From Prostheceraeus crozeri (Eukaryota; Platyhelminthes; Polycladida; Euryleptidae), in NCBI GenBank assembly GCA_907163375.1, contig CAJQUW010001446.1:248001-312000 (forward strand): DNA of 64,000 nt, written 5' to 3'. The notes below the pieces were generated by a model. That model had not been told where the DNA came from and ran no database searches. It was given only the letters and a program-made list of their open reading frames with translations. Below, in pieces: positions 1 to 11,657 of this stretch. Position numbers and translations under genes: made by a program. The first letter of the stretch is position 1. Each line of letters opens with the position of its first letter.

Positions 1-5
1 ATTAT

Positions 6-10
<5 letters not shown>

Positions 11-56
<46 letters not shown>
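11..56. repeat. (TA)n microsatellite
   Basis: An uninterrupted TA dinucleotide tract directly borders the 3' end of the Penelope-like element. A second TA tract borders its other end, so the element may have landed in a TA repeat. Confidence 0.95.
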
Positions 57-58
<2 letters not shown>

Positions 59-1371
59 CAGCAAAGTGTACCCAGTCTCTTCATTGATATGTGAAAGATA
101 AAAAACACTGGTTCCGGACTAGCTTCGATTCATCTATTGAATCATCCTCAGCGGTCACAAAGTTATAAAATTGCATAAAATTCACATTATATACAAATTT
201 ACATCTGTTCACGAGTCAAGGTCATCAAGCATGGTTCCACTCTACGTCATCGATAATGATGTTACAAGTTCAGAAGAAGAACATGTGATCCATTCCGTTC
301 ATTTTATAATAGATTATTGTTTTCCTTTATCATTATGGATTCAAGAATTAGTGGCTGTCTGAAACGACCAACAATAGTCAAATTCTCAGCCTTAGGGCTA
401 TGATCGTGCATAGATATCTCTGTAGCGGTGGGATATCCACGCAAATGCTCACTGATACGAGTATTGAAATGTCTCTTAGTGGCACCGACGTACCGCATGG
501 AACAGCGGTCACAACTGTATTGATAAGTAATATTCGATTTAACGCCACAAGGGACAGGATCTTTGTTATGAAAGAAATCCTTTAATTTAGAAGTTTTATA
601 TGCAACTTTTATTTCAGAATTTTGAAGACAGCGGTTCAATTTCTCAATTTTAGACTGCAGCTCTTTTGAGCCTTCTTGAATGAACGGAATGGACCAATAG
701 ACTTTAGTTTTATCCTCTTTTTCAGATTCACATGCATTTCGAACACCCTGTTCAACTTTCTTCTTGATGCGATCAATCAGATCGTCCGTAAAACCATTAA
801 ATTTGAAGATGCTACGAATACGAGAAGCAGCCTTTTCATACAAATGGCTATCTGAGCAAATTCTTAAGGCTCTATAGAACAAAGAGCGAATGGCTGCGGT
901 TTTATAACTGATTGGTGCATATGCAACAGAAGGAGTATAGACTCCCGTGTTAGTGTCTTTTAAATGAAAGTCAATTTCAAATTTGCTATTCTTGAGAGTG
1001 AGTTTAGTATCAAGAAAAGTAAGAGACTTTTCGACACTTTCTTCGCAAGCGAACTGAATGTTTTGATCCAATTCATTTAGAAAATTCAAAAACCTTTAGC
1101 CTCTTCGTCACTATGAAAGATCAAGAAGCAATCATCGACATAGCGACGATAGTAGATTGGCAACTTGCCGTCGTACTTACTAAAATTGCTCTCAATTATA
1201 TCGAGGGCAAAAGCAGCCATTGTGGGCCCCAAAGGAGACCCCATGGCCATCCCTTCAAATTGATAATACAAATCATTATTAAAGCTAAAAAGAATATTCG
1301 TGCATGCAAGCTCCATAAGAGACTTGAAGGCTGTTTCATTTACTGGAAATTTGGAAAAGTCAATCAATGAG
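57..1371 (-). mobile_element. Penelope-like retroelement, 5'-truncated, with GIY-YIG endonuclease
   Basis: Minus-strand coding remains, from about 1367 down to 304, encode the second half of a Penelope-like reverse transcriptase and a C-terminal endonuclease. Visible RT motifs are MAMGSPLGPTMAAFA (motif B region, near 1200-1260) and YRRYVDDCFLIF (catalytic YxDD, near 1110-1140). Downstream comes a linker and then YQYSCDRCSMRYVGAT followed by R..EH, the GIY-YIG nuclease with the CxxC insertion usual in these elements (near 400-540). The N-terminal part of the RT is missing: the copy stops at a TA microsatellite, as expected of 5' truncation. It does not read as a single frame and looks dead, with about one break. 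The 57-303 segment is its 3' non-coding end. Family assignment is from the RT and nuclease motifs; the subfamily (Neptune, Poseidon or other) was not resolved. Confidence 0.9.
121..151 (-). other. Hammerhead-ribozyme-like motif at the 3' end of the Penelope-like element
   Basis: On the minus strand CTGAGGA is followed by a perfect six-pair hairpin (GATTCA, loop, TGAATC) and then GAAG. This is the order of a hammerhead core: CUGANGA, stem II, GAAA. Penelope-like elements are known to carry minimal hammerheads in their terminal repeats. The core here departs from consensus, so it would be a degenerate or inactive copy. Confidence 0.45.
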
Positions 1372-1372
1372 G

Positions 1373-1407
<35 letters not shown>
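1372..1407. repeat. (TA)n microsatellite
   Basis: TA tract directly at the truncated 5' side of the Penelope-like element. Confidence 0.95.
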
Positions 1408-1414
<7 letters not shown>

Positions 1415-1416
1415 AT

Positions 1417-1532
1417 AGATAAATTAAAAAAATTCAACGTAGTCTCAAGACTGAGAGTCTCAAGTCTTGAGACTAGTCTCAAGTCAACTAGTCTCAAGTC
1501 TTGAGACTACGTTGAATTTTTTTAATTTATCT
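1417..1532. repeat. Perfect 36-bp inverted repeat with AGTCTCAAG-rich loop
   Basis: The left arm 1417-1452 and right arm 1497-1532 are exact reverse complements over 36 bases, separated by a 44-base loop. The loop itself is made of further copies of AGTCTCAAG and its complement CTTGAGACT, so several alternative hairpins are possible. No coding potential or target-site duplication is evident. It could be a foldback element or a small-RNA hairpin; the perfect arms indicate recent origin or selection. Confidence 0.95.
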
Positions 1533-1747
1533 TTATTATTAAGTCTCATGGCGACTACTTATGATCATACATGTATATATATTATATCCATTTTTGAATG
1601 AAAATATATACCAATTACAAAATATACATCTTGTATAACACACATCATGTACATAATGTATGAGAGAGCTAGCTCATTAGAGTGTAGATTCTATTCGAGA
1701 AAATGCGATAGATTGTATTTTACTATACTTAGATTCTTTTAACCATA

Positions 1748-1966
1748 CACTGTAAACCAGCACCTCCTAAAATCGAAGAAACCTGCATCCTAAAGCTCCA
1801 AACACTAGAATGTTAGGAGGTTGCGTGAAATAGAATGTTGACATACTAAAGAGAACAATAACCCTAGTGCGCTAGCCTCCTAAAACGCTTTGCTTTAGGA
1901 TTTTTTTATTAGTTACGAATAGTGTCTTGCTTTAGTGTGTGATTTAGGAGGTGCTGGTTTAGAGTG
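1748..1966. mobile_element. MITE, 219 bp, with CACTGTAAACCAGC-type terminal inverted repeats
   Basis: The left end begins CACTGTAAACCAGCACCTCC and the right end is its inverted match with one mismatch near the tip, extending about 25 bases. Both ends are flanked by TA, consistent with a TA target duplication. There is no coding capacity. The interior repeats the AGCCTCCTAAAA word seen at the ends. The superfamily is not clear from the termini. Confidence 0.75.
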
Positions 1967-4717
1967 TAATGAAATCATTCATTAATGAGTATGTATTTCA
2001 TTATCTCCAATTCCATTAATACACTACGAAAGGTTCAAAACGATAGAAAAACAAATTAACTATACAAAAGGTAATAAATCTCCATTTATTTCACACTTAT
2101 AACTTGTATTGTGAATTATTCCTTTTCTCATTCGTCCATGGGCAAGTTGGTTAGTCAGTTATTCTGTTTCTGTCATTGCATGAGTCGAGGATTAATCAGC
2201 AAAGCAGAGTTAATCATCACCGATTAAAAGCACATCGTGAACGCATCTGTGCATGAGGATGTTGGTGAACAGTAATTTCGTAGGACATAGACATCGTCAA
2301 TCAGCTGTTAGAAAGCGCTAATTTGATGTGAGGGTAGGACTGTCAAAAAGCTCCAGAACCAGGAAATGATGGCTCGATGCGGTTTGAATGTCCGTCGAAA
2401 TTCAAACCATATCGACAACAGTGGAGTTAAAGTCAATTCTGGCAGCTACTGATAATTACTCGCATTCCAACGTTATATTGGAGTTACCAAAACGCTCATA
2501 AAATGGGAGTCGGAAAATTGGAGCTGAATCATCTTCCTACTTCATCAATAATGACGAATCGATTTTCGAATAATTCACAACCTTCTGAACACTTTTACTT
2601 CTATTGACAACACCATTGATCATGAGTGGGCATGAATCATTAAATGATATGTTTCAAATTGGATCTCTACAAGTGAGAATTAAAATAGATTTACTGGTTG
2701 TCTCCGTGGCACAATGCTTAAGTGGTTTTGGGATCTTTTGGGCATGTGGTCGAGCCTCTAAAGTACTACTGGAAGGAGAATGTCACAGAGGGCTTTCTGC
2801 ATTGCAGATAAAAAGAGATAGATAAATAGATCGTCTGTAGCGTTGACTGAACACCCGTCCTTTTTCTTTTCATCTCCCCGGTACCTGTATATCTCCCCTT
2901 ATAACTGTGCTAATTTTCAAACTGGAACTACAATATGCGAGTACCGGTATTGGGATGCTGAGGCTTGTGGCTTCAAGGAGACTTTAGCAAATTTACAATA
3001 AAAAATATTTGGTAAGATGTTAACAGTGGCTTCTGATAGATTTTTTTGCCTCTATCTCCCTCTATCTGGGTGAAATTTAGGAAGACTTTTATGATTTACT
3101 TTTTTGATCCGAAATTTAAATTGAGTGGAAACATCGATCCAAAAGTAACACAACGTTCCAGCGAAATTCTGAGCATGTCAGCACCTGCAAAAGCACTAAT
3201 GGGGGAGTACTGACGCCAAAACTTCATTACTTTCATTTTGTGTGACTTTTTGGAAGTCAATGAGTGAGTTTTCAGACTGAGAGGCCAATGCTTGAAATTG
3301 AAATCAAGGATGACTATGGAGGCGCATGGGAAAGAAAGCGCTTGTCTTCGTTTTTATAGTTACACATTCATTGTATTATCTATCTCACTAATAAATCTGA
3401 TGGACATGCTACTTCTCTAAAGTTTAAAAAGTAAATTCGTTTATTTGACAAATTGCTTCATGACATAAAGGACTCATTCCTGTCATGGTAAATTTAAATT
3501 GAACCTATTTTGTCCAAATTAATCTCCAAGTGCAGCAAAACGTGGGTATTTCATGAATGCGATGGTTCACTGAGTACAGGAAAAGTTATTTTCAGATTAT
3601 ATAAATCAAGCAATTAAGAGCAAATTTGAGTAACGGAGACATGCCTGCGATATTTTCAATTCACCTTGAAATCCCTCTTATAAACATCGCATGACAACCA
3701 CTGAACCTATTCTAAAGAAAAATAGTTTGGTCAAGAAAGACACTGGACATCTTCAGTTTAAGAAAGTAAAATGTCTACTGGTACCCGTACAAACCATGTC
3801 GGAAACTACTAAACAATACTCAAAGATTGTGCCGATTATTGCCCGCACCACAGAAGAATGACATCTGTGGAGAATTGCGCAGAAATGTCACGTGCCATGA
3901 TATGACGTGTTCCAATAGGTGACATATCAATGTCATCAGTCCTCAATACATATGCTCCGTGACAGAATAGCGGAATCACGAAAGAGAAATTCAGTGATAA
4001 TTGCTACACTTAATGTATAAAATGGATTGGCTACTTGCATTCATCATTTTGCAGTTTCATGGCTCCTCGCTTCGCTTTTCATGTGGTCATGATAGATATC
4101 AAAAATCTCTTGAGTTGTTCAAGATAAAAATCTATTTACTTTCGATTACTTTCATCAACAACCTCATGTTCTGGACGCTTTAGTGACAGTGTCGATATGT
4201 CACTAGCATTTAATAAGCGTGTTCCACGAAAAAAAGTTTAAAAATCTGAAAGTTTTGAAAATCAAAAGATTACATTTGTTTTGAATTATAAGTCAAGCAT
4301 TCTTCATAAATGTACTATGCCTAAAATCAAAAAAAATCCGTATTGCTTTAGATGAAAATTGCAAAATAAATGATTAACTGGAAAAATATCAATGGCGATG
4401 TCCCTCTATTGGGTAAAGCATTACTATCCTGGGCAATTAGCTAAATGCACTTCACCCCACAAGATAGATAGACACGACCAATATTTCTGGACGATAACTT
4501 TTCATTTATCATTCAATAAGAAAACTGTCTTTTACTAGACTTCCGCCTGTATCTATATTCCATCTCCGTCTATATCAAATACATCCGGTTTGAACGATCG
4601 GCCAAAACAGATCTAATTTGTTTTATGATTTTACAAGAACAATCTAAATCATTGGATTCTCATAATATGAACTATATGAATTTCATAAGTAGAAAGACAT
4701 AAAGTTCTGAAACTTAC
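1967..4717 (-). other. Part of Cav2 intron 3; nothing else recognised
   Basis: This AT-rich stretch lies downstream of the exon 3 donor on the minus strand. I searched it by eye for the next channel exon (the IS4 voltage sensor) and did not find it, so intron 3 probably runs beyond the window. No other gene is supported here. Confidence 0.6.
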
Positions 4718-4857
4718 CCTGTAACAACTACTACAAAATCCATGATGTTCCATACATTACGCAAATAGGCACCTTTGTGAAGAACAAACCCCAGCGCTAC
4801 AATTTTGAGTAGGGCTTCCACACAAAAAATGCCAAGGAAATACTGTTCGGTTTGGTC
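4718..4857 (-). CDS. Cav2: Cav2 voltage-gated calcium channel alpha-1 subunit, exon 3 (IS2-IS3)
   Basis: This 140-nt exon encodes residues [20 protein letters not shown] through [12 protein letters not shown], the S2 and S3 membrane segments of domain I. On the minus strand it is preceded by CAG at 4858-4860 and followed by the donor GTAAGT at 4717-4712. The wording [18 protein letters not shown] and HKGAYLRN is that of Cav2 (P/Q, N and insect cacophony) rather than Cav1, which reads differently in S2. The corresponding human CACNA1A exon is also 140 nt, with the same phases (starts at phase 0, ends after two bases of a glycine codon). The protein is the pore subunit of presynaptic calcium channels in the plasma membrane. 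Confidence 0.95.
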
Positions 4858-6367
4858 CTGAAAATGAATAAAATAAAAAAATACAGAAAATTTCATGATT
4901 TCGTTCAATAGAATATCATGCATGCTAAATGTACATGTTGTAACTATGAATGAGAAAAGTTACCGACTGCGATTTCAGATAGAAAAAATTTCTCCTAAAG
5001 CAAAATTATAATTTCATCGCCCAATTCAGCAAAATCAATTTATCAATCATTTTTTCTTAACTTGAGACTGTTTATTGCGGCGATCGTTTTATTGTCTACA
5101 CGCGTGTTGCACTGATTATGTAAAATAATTCCATTGCAAAACTTTATTAATTCTTAAATGCGACTCAGAGTTGACAATTTTACGGTCACAAGGAATTTCG
5201 GAGCATGGACACCTAGGATATCTGATGTGGTCAATATATGCATTACATAATATGTAATATATTATATTACAGAATATTTGTGTGTTACATGATCAACTAC
5301 ATAAAAGCATGTCTGCGAAAACGAAGTGTTATTGTGTAATTGATTTTACTTCCTAACTTTCGTTCTTTTATAATCCCAATATACCGCATTATACATGAAT
5401 CAAATTATTAATGCAATAGGCTAGTCACATGCACTTCACGTCTAGTGATTGTATAATAACTGACTCAACTTGCTCGTTTAAAACTGTCATGCGGCAGGAA
5501 TGTCAATTAATTAGGTCAATTAATTAATTAATTAATTGGATTATGTGCAAGAATAATCCAATAAGATCCAATCAATAGATTTCTTCTTGTTGTATAAAAT
5601 ACTGTCCATAATGAAATAACTTTTGTTTCCACTTATACAGCTTAACTTGATACAATATAATTTGATAAATTTAAATAATGTACTGTTTTATTCTTTCATG
5701 AGACGCAATATTTCATCGTATCCAAATGAAGTAGACACATTGAGCAAGATTGTTTAGAATATTCGACAGAACATTACTTGATTATTGGATTACATGAAAG
5801 TGTATATTTAGATAAATTATGAAAAATAGAATTATCTGATCAATAACCATAACGCATATTTTGCATTATGTCACAGCCTTCTTTTGGTCATACAGTTTTA
5901 GCCTATGAAATCAGACTGGATGTCATCGAGTGTAAATTTCAAGATATTAATTGCCTTCCGGCTCAACTAAACAAGTTCATATGGCCATTACCAGCATGAC
6001 GTGATCCGCTGATCTGATGACCTTAATTGCGGTTTGACTACTGCTGAAATAGGATAAAGAGCTAGATGATGCAATGTAATCTTTTGTATTATTACATATC
6101 ATTATGTTATTTAATTTAGTATTATTATATTTCTTTGAATATTAAATCTTATTATATATCATATTTTATTGTATATTGCGTTTTACTGTATTTTATGATT
6201 TATTATATATTATGGTTTACTATATATTAAGTGCTTTATATCATTATATAATAATTAATCGTATTTTTGATCATTGATGCAAGTAAAGAATGACATCCGA
6301 CAACTTTCTTGTTAATAGAAAGAGAAAATTGAAACATCATCTGCTCAATATCATCATACATATGTCA

Positions 6368-6775
6368 CTACTTAATGGACTTTAGATTCAATAGAATATG
6401 TGCTGATGTTCCGACATGGATCGGACGAGAGTGTAATCGGCGCATTATGACTTTTGTTTCAAGTTCAAAATCTACATGATTAAGTAAGAATCGGAAAGTT
6501 AGTGAACTTGTTTTTGACCTTTCCCATGCCTGCTTATAGTGTCTACGAAGTGGTGGCGTAAAGAGTAGTTTAACCGGGGTCGCCACGAGAACGCTCTTTA
6601 CTGAACTCTCGCCTGGCTTTTCCCATGAATGTGGTAGTGATATTTTGACGTCGTCAATTCGAATTATACAAATATTGCAGTTGCAAGGTGGCGGCATCAT
6701 AGGAAGATTAGGAAAGAAAAGATCTCTTGTTGATTTTCCTTTTTCCCGAATACCTATTTGACAATAACTGGCCAA
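6368..6775 (-). other. Unrecognised 135-codon open stretch
   Basis: A minus-strand open frame of 135 codons in otherwise stop-rich intronic sequence. It is more GC-rich than its surroundings and includes PVKLLFTPPLRRHYKQAWER and a run PMMPPPCNCNIC. I recognise no domain. It could be a repeat-family remnant or chance; there is no splice-site or promoter support. Confidence 0.3.
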
Positions 6776-8089
6776 AGTTATTTCATTATCAAATTACAAA
6801 AAAGCCAATGTAACTTCAATTAAAATTATTCTTAAATGCCACATTTCTTCGGATGATAGTGAACAAAAGCCTCAGAAAAATACTCAAAACTGCTAAGTTT
6901 GAGTGCTATACATTATCCATGTTTCCTGCCAGAATGTTACATTTAAATTAGTAGCCTTGATCGATTTTCAGGTTTCAAAGATCCAATTTAAAGCACAAAC
7001 TGGAGTGTATGACTTCAGAAAGGGTGTGGATTGCAATTCTAATAAGGGATTAGGTCAATCCAATAGGGCATGGGTTATGGTGAGTTCTGTGAATCAAATG
7101 TTCTTTTCCTGAATAGAATAATCTATTTTTAATGAAAATAACGAGAAGTGAAATAAAACTTTTGCCTTCTAAAATCAAAATAATAATACATGTATTCTGG
7201 CTGACTAAAACAATGATCAATACTTAGATTATATTAACTTTCAGTAGGGCTAATGATTTTTTATTTGATTTTGACTAAGAAATCATTGAATTATCCCTTG
7301 TTAAATAAAATGTGGAGTAAAATCATATGATGTGCATTTCATTATCATAATGTGAAACATACACGGCTGCGTCAATCAATAAATATGATCATTGAAATCA
7401 ATATTGATTCACAAGTCTGGATCAATGAAATATACTTCCATCCTTCAAAATTTGAAAATATATAGCGCGTCTAAAAGAATTATTGTGCTTCAATAAGGAT
7501 ACTTCAATAAATCATTTCAATTATTCTGAAACTTTGATTAGAATTTTGAATCTGAAGTGTAGACATAAAAAATATAAATGCGGCTCTCTGAAATAGTATA
7601 GTTTGATCATTTCAAAAAAAGAGTTCACAATGTTTCCCTTTTTCGCTCTTCATCACATCTAACGAAAGTTTTACATCCCGATAGAAATATTGAGCTTGAA
7701 AGTGATATGCGCCACTTCTCTGATTGATGCATGCTACTATATGGATGTACATGCATGTGGCATCAGCAGCAGTGGAACCCGCAATTTTTGACTTGACGGT
7801 CACGAACGTAGCCTGCCGCATACGGCCACGTATTGACTTCTACAGGGATATATGTAATTGTCATCTATCTATGAGTCCATGGGTGCAGCCATGCGGATGC
7901 GGACGTTAAACACAGTCTGAAATATCTCTGGCCTCATGTCTGACACTAGATGTCGCAATAAATAACCAGCCAGTTTCAAGTGTTATTCTGTAGATCAGCA
8001 CTTGTACGTGCGCACAAATTTGGATGAAGAAGCATGTGTAATTTAGTAAGCTTTATTTCACGGTGGGTTTTAAGAAAGTTTAGGGCAAA

Positions 8090-8545
8090 ATTACTCACCA
8101 TAAAATCTGTTTGCAGGAGGTCATTCAATCATATGCTCTGTGATTTTTCAGATCAAAATTAAAATCTTCCATCGAGCCGTATTTGAATAAACAACAATTT
8201 TCAAAATGGCGGCCGGTGAAAAATATGGAAATTAATGATTAATCAGGAAGATATGTAGGTATGAATTCATCATGAAATCTTTTTGCAGGTAACTCTGGCA
8301 CATATTCTGTGGTTTTTCAAATTAAAATTAAAATTTTAATATCGAGCAGCTTTAGTAACGGGACATCAATAGTAAATGTTCGGAAATTCTAGCATTTTGC
8401 ACCGGCCGCCATGCTGAAGATTGTAGCTTATGTAAACAGCGTCTCGATAGGTACAGTAGCTTTGATTTTGATCTGAAGAGCATAGGATAAATGACAAAAT
8501 GATCTCCTTCAAAAATATTTCATGGTCAATATATTCTTCTAATCA
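8090..8545. repeat. Cluster of diverged repeat units in direct and inverted orientation
   Basis: A unit with the order 'AAATCTNTTTGCAGG ... GCTCTGTGATTTTTCAGATCAAAATTAAAA ... CGAGC ... ATGGCGGCCGGTG' (ellipses and partial words from 8092-8215) recurs in direct orientation at about 8265-8350. It recurs again as the reverse complement at about 8400-8540, where CACCGGCCGCCAT marks the inverted copy. The near-palindromic layout suggests a foldback or MITE-like element with decayed ends. GCGGCCGG is conserved in both outer copies despite the AT-rich setting. Confidence 0.6.
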
Positions 8546-11178
8546 CTGATGGCTTCAATTGCAGCCAGGAAAACTAGAACAGTGAATTTTTTTTGAAAGC
8601 ATCCTTGACACGTTGAAAATGATTCCTCACAGTTATTCATGATTCATTACTTTGAAAAAGTTGCAGCATCATTTATTTCGCTATCAGACATAATCCAGTT
8701 ACTTGAAATTATGAACGCACGATTAATCATGTTTAATATTACGCCTCTGTGTCATTGCTTAGGACAATTGGCTCCAAAGCTTAAAGGACACATAAAGCTT
8801 AATGCGTGTCCTCTAGGAACACACTAGTTTCTAATGTATTTGGCAAGCTCGTAGCATATTCGCATCTAAAACAGGAACATGTAAGCCGCCAACTTCTGAG
8901 GTGAATTCAAAGTTCGAATGTTGCTAATCAATAAGTTGTCTAAACTTATTTACTATACCTAAATTATCAATAATTATCATCTACATGTCTATAGTAACAG
9001 ATGGGTCTTACAGTCATTCATATACCAATTGCGATCCAACTCTGAAAGGCTTGCTAAAGTTACGTGTACATGTATTTTTTGCAGCACTGTGTTTCCTGAT
9101 GGGAAAACTCCAATGAGTTAACCAATGTTCAGGATGAATTTCACCGAAAGTACACCACAAGAAGCGAATCTTTATTTTATTTAAGAACATTTGCAGCATA
9201 AAAATTGACATACTAGATATTTCTGTACCAGATTTCTAAATTTCTATACTTTCTGAAAGCTATTGTACCAGCCAATCTGAATTTTGAATTTGTGATCAGT
9301 CTGTCTGATGATGGTCAATGCATATTGACCGAAATAAATTACAAAAAAAATTAGAAGTTAAGCATCAAAACCCTTGACTCTTTTCATCAGTAACAAAATG
9401 ATATTGTTTGGCTAGACATATAAGCCCATTTGTAAACAGCTTTCTTCGATTCAAATCGACAAGCAAAATTACTCTGCACATTAGGAATGCATAAGCATGC
9501 AACAATTGTTTCACTCCTAATGGCAAACTTTTTATGAAAAAATTCATGCTGTCATTGTGCTGCAGACATTTAATTTAACCATTCTTGGAAGTAATTCAGC
9601 AATCTTTCATGTGAGAAGTTTGAATCATTTGGATATTCAATCTCAAAGGGTATATTGCAAAATTAAAAATGTTGTGAAATTTATATGAAGTTCACCTTAA
9701 TGGAAACTCAACAGCCCGCGTGACTCATTGCATTCTTTGATGTGATTGCTGCAATTTACAGAACGTCATTGAGAAGCATCGAGAAAACTCGCGTTTGCAA
9801 TAGAACATGGGTCGTGGAAGTCACTTTAGACTCTGACTAGCGGAACTTATAGGGCAGTTGCGGCTCCAGGATTTGGACACGCCGTCGGGTCCTGTCGTGT
9901 CTGGGTCAGGTGGTACGGTCATTTTCCCTGTCTAATCGCATCAAAAAGTGAAGTGCTGATTGAGGTGGTCAACCTATACTTGACCTCTCTATGAGTAAAC
10001 TATAGATTATTTGTTTAAAATATTCACTTCATTTCTACGGCGCTTGATAGCTGCAATTAATGCAAACTAACGATTTTTATACTAATTGATGTCCTAGCAT
10101 CCTACTAAACCTATTCGATGAAATATGGTTTGCACTGGAAGCATGTTGTAGCTTATCATAAATCGAAAACCAAGCTATTTTTTAAACGCATTGCGGAAGC
10201 ATTCCCATCAACGCACAGAAAATTAGTAGTGGACAGCATAAGCAGTTTACAAGTGTACTATTCCAAATAATTGACATATTTAGTATACAAACCACTGTAC
10301 AGTAATAATAAACATCAGCTGACCAAAATTACTTTGATCAAGTGAATGGCTATCAATGTTGAATTAGCTGAAGTCATTTGCAGCATGATTGATGTGGAAT
10401 GCTGTCGAATTCATCCTGTTCACACAATAACTGATAGATAATTGATACAAAATCGAACGATTCAAACGATCGAGCAAGTAAGTGCACCACTTGTACATAG
10501 CTGATTTACTATACTAGAAGTGTCCAATGATGATTTAGAGCAAAGTTGAAACTCTACTGCTTCGTCTCTGCAGAATTATCGTATGCCAAGTCAAAGGGTC
10601 GCTGAGCAATTACATGAACGGTCTAGGGAGGAGTTAACGAAATGATTGGGGGATTGCAGGGAGTAGGGGGTTGCCGCTGTTATTTAGTGAGGTTCGCAAG
10701 TTCTCAAGCTCTCTCAACCAAATGAGAAACTGATGAATTTATAAGTCAAATTAGTTATATTGAACTAAGTTCCAATATATTATTATAATCAATATAATTA
10801 TTATACTAGTCATATTGAAATGAATTTCTTCAAATTTTTAAGTAAGCATCTCATCTGATCGCTCAGATTTCCTTCAGTGCAGACTAAATAGCCTTACCAA
10901 ATGTCGCTGATGGAGATTTTCATAATTAAACAGATTGTAAGTGAATGAATAGGTCTTGGACATCCTTAGTTTTCTACAAATATGTATATAGAAATTAAAA
11001 AAACAGGTATTCAAAAGGTTTCGTGGGTCACCGTCAGAAGGTAGGATATGCGGAAGGATAATTCAAATTTTATGCAAACGGGAGTAGAATGAGGTGATTA
11101 ATAATTTCCATCACTGTGCCTATTTGCGCAGAGTCCTATCCTCATCAGAGGCCATCCTGTCTTATGAGCACATGAAAT

Positions 11179-11657
11179 ATGAAATTTGAATTATGTCCTT
11201 GCTCTGACGATGACCAGAAACTTGACATGCTTCTTAACACTTCAAATTCGAATGAAGAAGCTGATGCTTTAGATATCATGAATAAAGGACTTTCGGAAAA
11301 TAGTTTTCAATCATCTCAAAATTGCCGAAAAATAAAACTAATGGATAAGCCTCCTAATTTGGTAGACTTATCTTTAGACTTTGTCAGCGACAGCTGAAAT
11401 TAAAAAATTAATAAACTAAAACGTAAATATGATTTACCCATGAGAATTACAGTCAGACGAGGCAAAAGACTACATAAGACAATAGAATCTAAAATAGATA
11501 ATAAAAACTTTTGTTAATGTGACATTCGTAAACAGATAGGTTCTAAATATAACTGTAACGACAAATATCTACTCGTATTTTCCGAATTTTCATGTAAAAT
11601 CTGTCAAATAAAGCATTCTGAAAATCAACTGAAAACCCACTATAAACAATGTAGCAA
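11179..11657 (+). pseudogene. Decayed coding remnant with a C2H2-like finger
   Basis: The first part is an open stretch beginning MKFELCPCSDDDQKLDMLL, rich in S, N, D and E. It is followed within a few dozen bases by a second stretch with a basic run (RRGKRLHKTIESK) and then CKICQIKHSENQLKTHYKQC, a C-x2-C-x12-H-x3-C pattern close to a C2H2/C2HC zinc finger (near 11589-11655). The two do not form one frame. I do not recognise the gene. It resembles zinc-finger leaders of mobile-element proteins more than a host exon, but that is inference. Confidence 0.4.

Noticed and set aside
1-4717. Search for Cav2 exon 4 (IS4 voltage sensor)
   Set aside because: No minus-strand segment with the R-x-L-R-x-V-R-V-L-R pattern and splice sites was found, so it is probably outside the window.
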